A DNA stretch of 64,000 bases, taken from NCBI GenBank assembly GCA_022059125.1, contig JAEUWY010000020.1, forward strand, positions 1,612,001-1,676,000. Reading direction: 5' to 3'. The stretch comes from Corynespora cassiicola. Taxonomy: Eukaryota; Ascomycota; Dothideomycetes; Pleosporales; Corynesporascaceae. Position 1 is the stretch's first letter. The number at the start of each line of letters is the position of its first letter. The notes beneath the pieces were generated by a model, which saw only the letters and a program-made list of their open reading frames with translations, was not told the DNA's origin and did not search any database. Both the position numbers and the translations under genes were made by a program. Below, piece after piece: positions 1 through 11,163 of this stretch.

Positions 1-530
1 CGCCGCCAAGAATCGCCCCCAACGTTCCGACGCAATTGCAGTTGCCAGTCTGAACCAAGACCCCAGCCGCGTTCGCAGCCTCAATTGTCTCGCTGACGAT
101 TGCTCCGCCGCCAATTGTTGCTTGGTTTTTATCCTTGCTGAAGGTGACCTTGTTGAGGCCGGCCATGTTGATAAGAACGCCCTTGCTGCCGAGGTCGAAC
201 GTTTTGGCCCATCCGTTAGCTCCGTTCTGTGCGAGAAACGGAATCTTTTCCTTCGAGCAATATCTAATCTAGCAACAATGAGAATCAATCGCTTGGGATA
301 TCGGAAAGTGATTAGCAACATACAACAGTGGCGACATCGTTCTCAGTGGTTACATTGACGATTACAGCTGGCTGCGGAGTGTTGTACTCGCTCCATCTTG
401 CCCGTAACTCCACGGAGACAGTTGACGATCTCGATATCAGAGATGAAAGGTCCCGGGCGACATTGGAGGCTGGCGCACTCAAGGCAGTGATTGCAGTGAT
501 CAAAATTTGAATCGACAGTAACACCCACAT
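1..530 (-). CDS. FAD-linked oxidoreductase (PCMH/VAO type), 5' part only
   Basis: Secreted flavin-dependent oxidase of the FAD-binding PCMH (berberine-bridge-enzyme-like) class, cut by the left edge of the window. Exons read 530-324 and 268-1, with a 55-nt intron that begins GTATGT and ends CTAG. The start ATG at 530 opens a hydrophobic signal peptide (MWVLLSIQILITAITALSA). Next come the family's N-terminal block (ARWSEYNTPQPAVIV), then IPFLAQNGANGW, VTIGGGA-like (QATIGGGAIVSE) and GNCNCVGTLGAILGG, which form the pyrophosphate-binding core of the PCMH fold. The catalytic and substrate domains lie outside the window, so the substrate cannot be inferred. In fungi such enzymes are often found in secondary-metabolite clusters, but no cluster partner is visible next to it here. 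Confidence 0.85.
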
Positions 531-1196
531 GGCGCAAGGAGAAGGGAACAGTTGCGCCAAGTTATGTTAGCCTTGCGCAATGTGCGGCTTTTTGTATTAA
601 ATTGATTGCAGTATGATTTTGTGGCTTGTCCACTTTATTGATTTATTATTCAACGTGCATCGCATGCCTCTTAGCAGGCAAAAACATACAGGGATTCATC
701 TGACCTAATCCCGAATCAGTGGACGGGGCCCGGGGTTAAGTTAGCGGTGTCGCGGGCACGGCACATCCCCCAGGTCAGCGTCCGAACCTGGAGCCCACCA
801 AAGTCAAGCCCGAGATTTGGGGTTTTGTATTGGCCAATATTAAATAGACAATCAATCATAATCTTTCTTTGCCTTCGCCAGTCCTTTCCTACAGCCTGGC
901 ATTAGGCATTTTGTCTGAAAAATACCTGCGTAATCGCGCAGACGATGAGTCCTAAAGCTGATGCCAAGCGAACCTTGCCAATCCGCGGAATCGCCCCCGG
1001 TTGATCGCCCGGGGATACTGGCCAGACCTGGCTTCCATCTCGCTCACCGCATCACTAACAAGCATTGGGGGCATGTAACAGAGCTAGTCACGGGCACAGC
1101 CATCTCTAAATATATTCCCTGCCCTATCTTGTTCCGATGTCCGGCATTTGTCAACTTTTTTGTCATGCAATGACATTGCGTATTTGACGAAGCCCA
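531..1196. other. Intergenic region, no gene seen
   Basis: Upstream region of the FAD-linked oxidase and downstream region of the rhodopsin-domain gene. Only short frames without family resemblance; no RNA gene or repeat recognised. Confidence 0.5.
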
Positions 1197-2533
1197 CTAC
1201 CCTACGAACTCATTGTCCATACATCGCGTGTTGGATCCAAAGTGAACTCTGTTACTAGACAAGACGGAAAGATCCTTATCGTAGAGTGAAAGCTCCATCT
1301 CTTTCACATCCTCATATCGTGTGCCTCTTGTATCGCATTGCTTGAGTCCAAACCCGAGATTCCTACCTGCACGGGTTGAAGAGCTATACCCACATCCTGA
1401 GCTATGGTGTGTGGCAATTGGTCGCGAAATCAAGTGAGAATACAGAGGGCGAAGCGTTGGAAGGCATGCGCATACGATAGCAAGAGAAAGCTCAATGTTC
1501 GTCCAGAAGAAAATCGGTGCAGTGTAGTATATGACATCGTCTGGATGCTTGAGATACTCTCTGGCTACTGAGAAGGTGGCGATGACCCTGGTAACGCTAA
1601 CGGCAACAACGCTGTTTGCAGTCAGTATTGCGAGGACCTCATAGGTGTTAGGGAGCGTACCTTGCACCCAACATGAACATGCCAATTGCAGCCATCTTTT
1701 GTTTTGGCTCTAGTTTGATGCTCATGACCATTGGGATTGGCAACACCAATATAATTATATCAGCAAGGACATCCGTAAACTTGAAGAGCAGTTAGCAAAC
1801 CGAATGCTGAAGGCTTGATGCAGGAGATGCTACTTACGAGCACCGCAAAAAACATGGGCACTGTCTTCACACAATTATTACCATAGTATGGCTCAATGAA
1901 GACTGTGATTGGATAGCATGTGAAAAGATGTGAGAAGAAAAAGCTCACTGTCCAGCCTACAACGAAAGCAAGGACAACATGAACAGCTATACGAAACTTC
2001 CGGACGTCGAAGATTTTCTTATAAAGCACCAAAATGGACGCTTTGACAAGGCCAAGGCCCACCACTGATATCGTGTTGAGGACGAATTTTGTCTATAATG
2101 CGAAAGTTAGATTCTATGATCGGAATCGGGTCCCAGATTTGAATTCCACACATACCGACTGGAATAATATCAATCCAGGATCATCCATGATCGGTTTACT
2201 TTCATCATCGAGAGGCTGATGCTGACCCAAGTGGCCATAGATTGCAGCTGATCTTGTGGTAAATAAATGCTTAGGAAAAGTAATAGAGATTTTCTTACTG
2301 ACTAGCTGCAGTGAGCAACAAGTCGTCGATATTACCTAAAGTACATTAAAAAATTGGCAGAGGTATCCACAGCGAAATATTCATACAAGTGCCGCTAACG
2401 TCAAATAATCATCCAAGGCAATTCTGTGCGTCACTATTTTTGCCCATATTCGCAGTGCAACAAAGAGAAATGGGAGCGACAAAAAGATCAATGCCAGAAT
2501 TATCATCATTTCTTTAGAGTAGTTATGCTTCAT
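1197..2533 (-). CDS. Rhodopsin-domain integral membrane protein (fungal 7-TM family)
   Basis: Plasma-membrane protein of the large fungal rhodopsin-domain (PTH11/SAT20-like) family; ligand and function unknown. Six exons assemble in frame to 354 aa: 2533-2387, 2335-2299, 2247-2156, 2092-1838, 1779-1661 and 1611-1197. Hydrophobic segments follow the family pattern: TM1 MIILALIFLSLPFLFVALRIW, then ALDDYLTLAALV, AAIYGHLGQHQ, VVGLGLVKASILVLYKKIF, the VLADIIILVLPIPMV helix, VVAVSVTRVI and the hallmark FFWTNIELSLAIVCACLPTLRPL. The C-terminal tail of about 90 residues is hydrophilic and presumably cytoplasmic. The initiator at 2533 is the first ATG of the open exon, but a small upstream exon carrying an extracellular N-terminus cannot be excluded. 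Confidence 0.8.
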
Positions 2534-4922
2534 GACGAAACAAGAAACAACTGGAAGGAAGTGTGGATTGTAATAGACTACACGTTCGAAAAGGCGTGAG
2601 AATAGATGGATAGGATTTGAATATATGGACTCTCACCGCCCCTAAGAACCATTGCCCGAGTCTTCCCGAGGGAACGGTTCGACGTGGGACTCCCAGCATC
2701 GCTCCACGGTCATACATCAACTCATGAACAGTCCTAGGATTCTCCTTGTTAGATTTGAACCTAAGAAATATAACGGTAAATTGTTGTTCAATCTAAAATG
2801 ACGGTGCTCCAAGACTGGTCACTAGGTTTACATGTCGCCATAAAAAAAATACTTGGGTGAGCTTGGGCTCATCCACTCAGACATCAAAACATCCACACAA
2901 TCAGCAAGCTATTTTGGTGACAGAGGATTTCACGTTATCAGAATTTCAAAACTGCACATAGATTGTAGGCAGCCTAGTGAACCGCCGTTCTGGCCAAAGT
3001 TGTATAACAAAGGCACAATATTTTCTCATTAGTTCAAGCGATGGATCATGTCATGAAGCCACTATATATCAGTTTAGGAAATATTCAGGGAAGTAGTAGC
3101 ACCGACTTGCTTAAAAACGAAGGGAGCCGAACATAGATACAGCCCAGCGTGTCATCCCTATCTAAATTTCAATGATGACTTGAACCTCTGTCTCTGCTGT
3201 GACAGCATTGTACTACACCAAAGGAAAGATCTACTATAATATTTCCTAATCTTGTGGTTGATTGTTTGAGAAAAACGAGGCCTGGTTTGAAAAAGAATTT
3301 CTTACGTGGGGTGGAACATGACATGATCTCGACCGAACTGTTTAACTTGGTTGGTATGCCAAGTGAATCTTATGCAGGCCAGATCCTTCATCGGGCGGGA
3401 AGTGGATCAACGGGATCAACGGGATTCTGCATTTTTTTGGCGCGCGCACTTATCGCAGCGGGCTAGATTGATTAGGAGATGCACATCTACTCAATCGTGT
3501 GGGCCATGCTTCAGAAGTGACATGGGTATCAAGATTCTAGTCGCTGGTTGACTGTATGCACCAAAATTCAGCATGCAAAAGACTTGCATGCCATTTTACA
3601 TCTGGTATGTGCCACAAGGCCAGGATAAGAAAGAATCGAGATTGCAGTAGAATTGTGAAGTGACTGAGTCGCATGTTGTGACATTGCTTTTGCGGGGTTT
3701 ATCACTAGGTTTTAAGGACAGTCAGTGCCGATATTTCTAGTCATGCAAAAGCTGTTAGGAAGGATAGCCTAATTTTCTATTTCGGAGGTTTGAGAAAGAT
3801 TGATCAATCGGCATGTCTGGAGGGCTTCGCCGCGACGTATCGCGGCTCTGTTTGCAAAGTCACAAACTTGCTGAAAGTAAGACATGCCGAATGTGTCGCT
3901 TGCAACCTAGTTTTCCATATACTGTTCAATGTTTTCAGTATATAATTCTTATTTAATCCGTGTCATAGTATCATAATACACTGCCTTGGAGGGGAAGACA
4001 GGGGAAGACTGCGTAATGGGTGACGTGAAGATAGAGCCTTAGGTTAAGGCATCGAAGGTATTTCGTAGAGTTATAGTGAGTCCCGAGCACTAACAGAGCA
4101 GCATTGCTTTCACTGACCGTAGGACATATATACCTACTACTCGAGGTTGCAATAATATTATACCGAGATCGCGAGGCGTGCTGCACCCTGGTATACCTCA
4201 GAGGCGTAAAGGATACTCGGTTTCTCGCAGCCTGGGATGCGAATATATAAATATAAAGCTATAGAATGCCGATGTTGCTGTTGAGAAATAAGTTTTGAAT
4301 GGCTGCTAAAGTCTAGCTGGCTTAATGCTTGTTCTTAGGTAGGAAGTTCTTAATAGCATTGTCCAGGTACTTGGTCTAGTCCCCAATAAGCATAAACGAT
4401 ATCGATCGAAGCTTGCAGGCGTACCAGAGCTTATGTTTTCTGGCAATACAACTGTCAGCCCTATTGGAAATTTAAGAGCAGATGCATACTCATTCTCGTG
4501 TGCATACATAAGTATTTGGATATTCTGGCGAAGTAGGTCATATGATCTGAATCATGTGCCCTCTCCAGCCGGTTTCAAGATAGATGAGCGTCTTGCCAAG
4601 AAATATGATATTGGTGTTGATGATGGTCGGAATATGGTAAATTTTGGTCTGATGTGTTTTTCATGCATCATAATTGCACGTTGCCAAGTTTCCTTTCATA
4701 AATTTATGGTTGGCGTTGCATTACCGTTCGTTGTCGAGGTAAACAAACCTTATGCGACGCACGGACATTGCCGGCTGGAGCCGCAGCCATCCAGGCGCGT
4801 CATCCCCGGCATCGCTCGCCACCTCTCCTCCATCAACCCTCGTTCTGGACGATGCTCGCTGGCCTTGCATCATCTATCAAATCATCAGAGTGCTATCATC
4901 ATTCTACCGAAGAGCTGCCGCC
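2534..4922. other. Gene-poor intergenic region
   Basis: About 2.4 kb with no supported gene. The longest frames (for example near 4433-5062) show no family motif and run into the 5' side of the M13 protease gene. I looked for tRNA signatures and found none that folds. Confidence 0.45.
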
Positions 4923-7461
4923 ATGTCAGAGAAGGCGCCCCAGGCTCCACTTACCGCTGGACCACGTGCTCAGCGTTGCGCAAAACGACATGCCGCTTTG
5001 AAGGTGTTCTCTGTAGCTGCAGCTGCAGGTATCTTGTACTATGGCATGCCCGAATGTACTGATTGATGAAATCCATCAGATATTGATGAAACTGACATCT
5101 CCCAGCTGTACCACATTTTGCCAAGATCAATTCCGAGTCGGATCTCTGTTTGACTCCAGCTTGTGTACACGCTGCATCTGAGCTCCTCTACAATCTATCC
5201 CCCAATTACAAGGAGCTGGATCCTTGCGATGACTTTGAAGAGCTTGTTTGCGGTGGATGGAGGGATCGACATGATCTCCGCCCAGACCAGGGAGATGCTT
5301 TCACTGGCACCATCATGTCAGAGAACTCTGAATTGCTGCTTCGTCATATTTTGGAAGCACCATACCCAAAGGATTCTGAGGTATAATATTTTCATTTTGG
5401 AATATGACGAGATGCTAATATTCCTTTCTAGCACTCCTACTTCTCTCCGATGCAACTCCAAGCTGCGGACAAATCAGCAGATGAGCAGAACTTTGATAAG
5501 ATGAAAGCAGCATATGACGCCTGTCTCGATGAAGATAAACTCAAGAGCATTGGATCCAAGCCTCTTTTGAAGGTGTTGGATGACGTCAAAAGCGCTCACT
5601 CAAAATCGACAAAGGACGCCATTATTTTGCTGGCCAAATATGAAGTGTCTGCTTTGATCGCATCCGGAACTGGTGCAGACGATAGAGATCCAGACACAGT
5701 CGTTGTATCTATCGCACCACCTTGGAATCTTGGCCTTCCCTCCAAGGAACGCTACGAAGACGACAAGTTGGTCGAGAAATACCGAGGTGTTGCCGTTCAG
5801 GTACTCGGCTCTTTGTATCCAGATGTGGACAAGACTGTATTTTTGAATGTAATCGAACTTGAAAAGAAGCTTGCAGCTGCTTCGCCGAGTACTCAGGAGA
5901 GAGAGGACGTAGAGGTGAGTTTACCATCTTCGAATAGCTGTATTGCGTGCTAATTGATGAAGTTTTATTACAATCCGACGCATATTGATGACGCCGACTC
6001 AGTGGCTCCACAGCTCGAGCTCAAGGCCCTGTTGAATGAGCTGGCTCCAGAAGGGTCAAAAATTGATATAATTATCAACATGGCACCCAAATACCTGAAT
6101 GATCTATCGAAAATTCTTTCCGAAACTGAAAAGGATGTTCTGGATGGCTACTTCATCTGGAAGGCTGTCCAGTCATTTTCTTCCTACGTCAATAGCGACG
6201 ATGTGAAGCCGTATCGCCAGTTCCTCAATGTCCTGGCTGGCAAAGTAAGTAAATACGGCCTCTTGGATTCGACTTGCTGACTTTTATAGGATCCCGATTC
6301 GGCGCCCGAGAGATGGCGCACATGCGTCGGGCACGTTGATAGTAGCCTAGGCTGGATCCTCAGCAGATTTTTTGTCGAAAAGGCCTTCTCAGCAGAAGCC
6401 AAGAGATTTGGTGACACCATTATCACTGACATTAAGACTGAGTTCGCGAAAAAACTGACAGCCACCGAATGGATGGATGATGAAACCACGAAGAAAGCAA
6501 TTGACAAGGTCCATAACATCATCCAAAAGATCGGCTACCCAACCAAGAGCCCCAACATCATGGATCCATCCAGCCTAGCAAATTTCTACTCCACTGTGAA
6601 CGTTTCTTCCGACACCTTCTTCGAGAATGCTTTGACGGCGCGCAAGTTTGAAGCCGCTTACGAATGGTCTGCCTACGGCAAGCCCGTCGACCGCGAGCAA
6701 TGGGGCATGACAGTCCCGACTGTCAACGCATACTACAACCCTCCTGGCAATGAGATTGTTTTCCCAGCAGGTATAAGTACGCAAGACCATAGGTAGAGAG
6801 TCGGTGCTTTATCTTGGGTCACAAATGGTCAAGACAAATCACAGGCTCCGTACCCGTTCATTACTGTTTGTGAGAATTATGCTGACCCCCTTTAGTGCAA
6901 TTTCCGGTTTTTGACGTCGAAGTGCCGGCCTATATGTCATACGGAGCCTTTGGTTCCGTTGCTGGCCATGAGCTCAGCCATGCATTTGATTCTACTGGCC
7001 GCCACTACGATCAGAATGGAAACTACACCGACTGGTGGTCCAATTCGACAGTCGATGCATTCAAAGATCGTGCCGAATGTTTCGTAGACCAATATGCTAG
7101 GTTCACCGTCCCTGGCCCAGATGACAAGCCCCTTCATGTCAACGGACGTTTGACACTCGGCGAGAACATTGCGGATGCTGGAGGATTGTCTGCATCTTTC
7201 CAAGCTTGGAAGCGTCGCGCAAAGGATAACCCAAACAAAAGGCTGCCAGGCCTGGAGCATTTTACTCAGGAGCAGCTTTTCTTTGTAACGTATTCAAATT
7301 GGTGGTGCGGTAAGAGCAGGAAGGACACGGCAATCAACCGCATCTATACTGACCCCCATGCGCCCAAGTGGGCGCGCATCTTGGGTACAATGGCCAACAG
7401 TCACGAGTTCAGGGAGAGCTTCAAATGCAAGGTTAAGGAGCCAACTTGTCAGCTTTGGTAA
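4923..7461 (+). CDS. M13 (neprilysin-like) zinc metallopeptidase
   Basis: Membrane-anchored or secreted zinc endopeptidase that cleaves short peptides. Six exons (4923-5055, 5106-5380, 5432-5914, 5963-6244, 6290-6776, 6896-7461) join to 741 aa, close to the usual 670-770 of the family. The ATG at 4923 lies in a strong context (GCCGCCATG) and precedes a basic stretch and one hydrophobic segment (VFSVAAAAGILYYG), a probable type II signal anchor. The peptidase_M13_N region follows (CLTPACVHAASELL, LDPCDDFEELVCGGW). The catalytic part has GHELSHAFD (HExxH zinc site), ENIADAGG (third zinc ligand Glu plus Asp) and NAYYNPPGNEIVFPAG. It ends in the conserved CxxW-type terminus (CQLW). Many conserved cysteines suggest an extracytoplasmic fold. 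The donor of the last intron was chosen so that GIMQFPVFD is preserved. Confidence 0.93.
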
Positions 7462-8675
7462 ACGTAATATTATCGCAGTTCTAGGATCAAAAGACTGAAC
7501 CAACAGGGAACCGAAACTATGGGTTGCACATTGATCTTATTATATGTTGGGCAAAGGGTACAATCAGAACAAAAACAAGAAATATCTGATATGAATACAT
7601 TATGCTGCCTAATTGGCGCTTATCGCAGAGCATTCTAATGTCTAAGCCGTGTACTACCAGCGTTACTACTTTCTATAATTGTTGTTTAGTCCTAGTTCAG
7701 AAAGGCTATGAAAAAGGGACTCCTGCAGCTCTTTAGATACCTAAGGAGCAGACAACAAAGAGGTTATATCTAAAGACTTTACAAATAGCGCATTCAAGAG
7801 TAAAGTGGGCTATCAGCTATTCTCTTACATGTAGATTCTTTTCCTGGTTCCAGCGATTTTGATTTATGTAAGCACCGCCTCAGTTAGATCTATATTAGTA
7901 AATTAGCGCTGTGTTAAAGTAGAATGTAGGTTTTAGTGCTGTTAAGCGACGCGTGCGTAGGTCCGTCGCTGGCGTTGCGCACTGACTCACGGTAAACGAT
8001 AGGCAAGCCGCAGAACTCGTAATTCTTGCGTCAAGCAGTGGTTTGGCGGTCATTAGCCGTTTGCCGAAGCCATGCGTCTCACGTGCCGACTCAAGCCGAG
8101 AAAATGCCCGTGTCCTTAGCCTTGTCTCACTTCGCTGCCGGCTCCGAACTCTGTTCGCCGCTTGACTTTCCTCTTGTATTTATCTTTGTCCACTAATTGA
8201 CGCTCTGTCCAGCCCACTTTGGCTCATTTCCATGCAGGTTTGTAGTGTACAAGGTTAGATATTGATAAGCCATGTCTCTGGATATTTTTGTTCACGAAGT
8301 ATGCATCATTCCACTCATTTATGTCACGGTGAAGAAAAAAAGTATTTGAAAAATAAAATTTGGCAATTGAAAGCGTAGACAAGTGCCCACCGCTGATAAT
8401 AGCAGTTTTCTGGCTGCTACATACAACAAAGTGTTGGCTGTTATCGTTGGTTAGCTCTGCAGTGCTTATGCCATCTCACTAGCACTAGCTTCTGACCAAC
8501 AAACTCAATATTTCAAATGAGCACCTTCCTGAGTAATAACCGAAACGCTTAAACGCACGATTGACGGACTAGGACCGGCGCATCTGTGTGGCAGAGTATC
8601 ATGTTTCCGTGACTTATATATTTTTTCCTTTTTGTTAGGATCAGTTTCCTGCATCGCACGAGGCTGGCGAGTAAA
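7462..8675. other. Intergenic region, no gene seen
   Basis: About 1.2 kb between two plus-strand genes; AT-rich near 7540-7930, mixed composition after that. No coding or RNA feature recognised. Confidence 0.5.
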
Positions 8676-9855
8676 ATGCGGCCCCAACTATCCTCACTCT
8701 TCACGGCCTTCTTTTTGTTCTTGAGTGTATCATCTGCCGGTATCACCTCATCAAAATTGGCACGGAGCGTGTTTTGCGACAGTGATGGGCCAGAGCCCCG
8801 GGATCGCATTGAAAATACCCATTCAAGGACGATAGTAACTATTGTTGTAATACTATGCTCGCTTCTCCTTGCCATTTTATTTGGTACGTTTTTGCATGTC
8901 AGAATTTTTCACATCGCTCACTGTAATCAAACCAGGACTTCGCTGCAGGAATTCGAACTGGCAGAAAACAAGTTTCGTGCATGCACTTGTTTTTTTTATC
9001 AATGCACTCGCAATTGGGCTTGTCATCTCTTGCGCTATTCTAGAGCTTGGCTTGGGCCTGACTACCGATATCCAGTGTCGTACAGCCATTGTAGTGTGTT
9101 TGGTTTTCTACACACTCGAAAGATTCAGTTTATATATATTTTTGGTCGAACGCGCCCATATTCCTCGAGCAAATGAATTTTCCCGATGCAAAGATCCGAT
9201 CTGGGTAATTTTTATGGCAGCCATCATTTTCTTCGCAGGAGGCGTCAGTATCGCGGCATACATGACTCCTGTTAGCTTCTTATCTCCTGTGAATGGCCTG
9301 TGCAAGATAGGATTCCTTGTCAGCACTGCCTCTATCTTGATCGGTATCGACGGCACACTTTCACTCGCCCTCACTGGCCTTTTTGTCTATTTTGTCTGGC
9401 AAGTAATCTCATTCCGTTTTAAACATGCTCAAGGAAAGACATCGAAAAGAGAACTTGATTCAGCTGTTTCCGCCCCAACACTCTGTCGGAGATGCATAAA
9501 CGATGATACCATCATTACAATCGATACTGGTCGGGACAGCCAGACACAAAACACAACAGCCTATCCAAAAATAAAAGCAATGCTCATCAAAAATGTTGCT
9601 GCATCAGTAGCATTAGCAGTTTCGCCGGCTGTTAATGCGATTATTTTTTTTGTCCATCACGGACAAGAGGAGAGTTGGTTGTGCTTCACAACTTGTATGG
9701 TGGATGGTAAGCATTCGTCTGCTTTGCGAATTCCACTTGACTAATAGCCCAAAGTTAGCTTCGGTGTTCTTGTAATACATTGGCTTATTGAGAATTCAAT
9801 GTCTTCGGAAATGCGAGTCACAAGGTCTGAGCGCGCGGCTTTTGTAGAGTCTTAG
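8676..9855 (+). CDS. Multi-pass membrane protein, fungal family of unknown function
   Basis: Three exons (8676-8883, 8936-9706, 9755-9855) give 359 aa. The first 22 residues resemble a signal peptide (LFTAFFLFLSVSSAG). About seven hydrophobic helices follow, including IVTIVVILCSLLLAILFG, ALAIGLVISCAILELGLGL, AIVVCLVFYTLERFSLYIFLV, IFMAAIIFFAGGVSIAAY and LSLALTGLFVYFVW, with a last one ending VSFGVLVIHWL. The arrangement (VNGLCKIGF followed by a helix and LTGLFVYF) matches a family of fungal 7-TM proteins annotated only as transmembrane proteins. The acceptor of the second intron at AAAG before 9755 is chosen because only it keeps the last helix in frame. No function can be given. Confidence 0.7.
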
Positions 9856-9869
9856 CCAGGCTTATTTTT

Positions 9870-10177
9870 ATATTTTTCTATTATAAATGAACGCGGCACG
9901 CTAGAGGTATTAATGATATATTAAAATACTATATTTCTAAACTAATTAAAAGCTAAAAAAAAAACTTTTATAGTTATTTAATTACTATCTTATTAAATTT
10001 CTAACTAGTATCATAACTGTTTTTTTTATATTTATCTAGTCCTAGTCTAGTACAGCTAAAAAAAAACTTCTGTAGCTTTTTTAATGATCTTTTTTTTAAA
10101 AAAAAATAAGTTTAAAAAAATAGAATTGATAATTAATTTAAAATTAATACTTAAATTTTAAATACTACGGAAGATAT
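9870..10177. repeat. AT-rich island, probable RIP-decayed repeat remnant
   Basis: Abrupt change to very AT-rich sequence with long A and T runs and CTAG/TTAAA words, of the same texture as the transposon copies at 42.3 and 51.5 kb. No terminal repeat or transposase fragment can be recognised, so it is called from composition only. It abuts the 3' ends of two convergent genes. Confidence 0.5.
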
Positions 10178-11163
10178 TTACAGACCGAAAAAACTCAATG
10201 CCTCCTTAGGGTGTTGAGGAACAACATGGGGCACGTCAAGGGCGCTATATCCCGTCAGCAAATGCCCATCACCATATATCATTTCTGTATATCCTCTTTC
10301 CGGGGTATTTGTTGAGTTCCTAGAAAACTTGACTCCATGAACGTTGCTCCACTGCTTCAGATCCTCGATAAAGTTCTGGTAAACGACAATCGTATCGGCT
10401 GTCCCATGGAAAATTTGCATCCTGGGCCAAGGTCCTTTGTATGTAGGATTGTATCCACGAACAATGTCTCCCCACTGTTGTGGAGTTTTTATGATGCGTC
10501 CTAGACCACAGGGATCGTATGGATTTGGAGCGACGCCGTCAGGGACAGCCATGCATCCCGCAGCGACACCGGAGTATACGGAAGCCGCGGCGAAGACATC
10601 TGGATAGACGGCAGAGAGGACATTTCCCATCATAGAACCCGATGAGGTCCCAACGATAAAGACGCGGGATCGGTCGGCAGAATATTTTGAAATCGTGTAG
10701 TTGACCTAAATTAAGTTAGCTGATGGTGCAAATCTCTCTTATAGCATAGCTTTTACCATTTGGACGATGCTCTGAGGATCTCCCCCTCCGTCACGAGTAA
10801 GGCTCTTCTTGGTACCGCAGTCCCAGCAAAGAAGATCGTGAGTCGATGACGGGTATACCAGAATGGCACCTTTTTGTTTGGCTAGCGCAGGTAAATTACT
10901 TTCTTGGTAGTAACGTTGGGCAGAGCCATGGCAGCCGTGAAGCTTATCAAGATTGTTAGCATATGTTTGACGGACCATATTTTCTCTTCGAAATTGACTG
11001 CACTCACAGCAACAATAATTGGGGCCTCTGGCGCTACGTTTCCGGGTACTTCGATCCACATCTCAATCCCAGCTGGATTGCTACCGAAGTCTCTCACCTG
11101 GGTGAGTGCCCCATTAACCGTGGCAAAGAGGGCCAGACCTGATATAAAATTACTGAGATTCAT
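10178..11163 (-). CDS. Secreted CE1-family esterase (acetylxylan/feruloyl esterase, PHB-depolymerase-like)
   Basis: Extracellular serine esterase that removes acetyl or feruloyl groups from plant cell-wall polysaccharide. Exons 11163-11008, 10942-10757 and 10705-10178 give 289 aa, typical of catalytic-domain-only CE1 enzymes. The start follows from a clear signal peptide (MNLSNFISGLALFATVNGALT). Visible motifs are LHGCHGSAQRYY (oxyanion region), LVYPSS, CWDCG, the nucleophile elbow GTSSGSMMGN (Ser about 135), FHGTADTIV (Asp) and GDGHLL (His). No carbohydrate-binding module follows. It could equally be a feruloyl esterase; sequence alone does not decide. Confidence 0.85.

Noticed and set aside
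3165..3240. Minus-strand tRNA-like stretch with a GGTTCAAGTC word resembling a B box and a GTC-containing loop.
   Set aside because: Neither the anticodon stem nor the T stem can pair, and there is no acceptor stem. Not a tRNA gene.
4433..5062. 209-codon frame just before the M13 protease and overlapping its first exon in another frame.
   Set aside because: No family resemblance; the overlapping frame containing the protease N-terminus is clearly the coding one.
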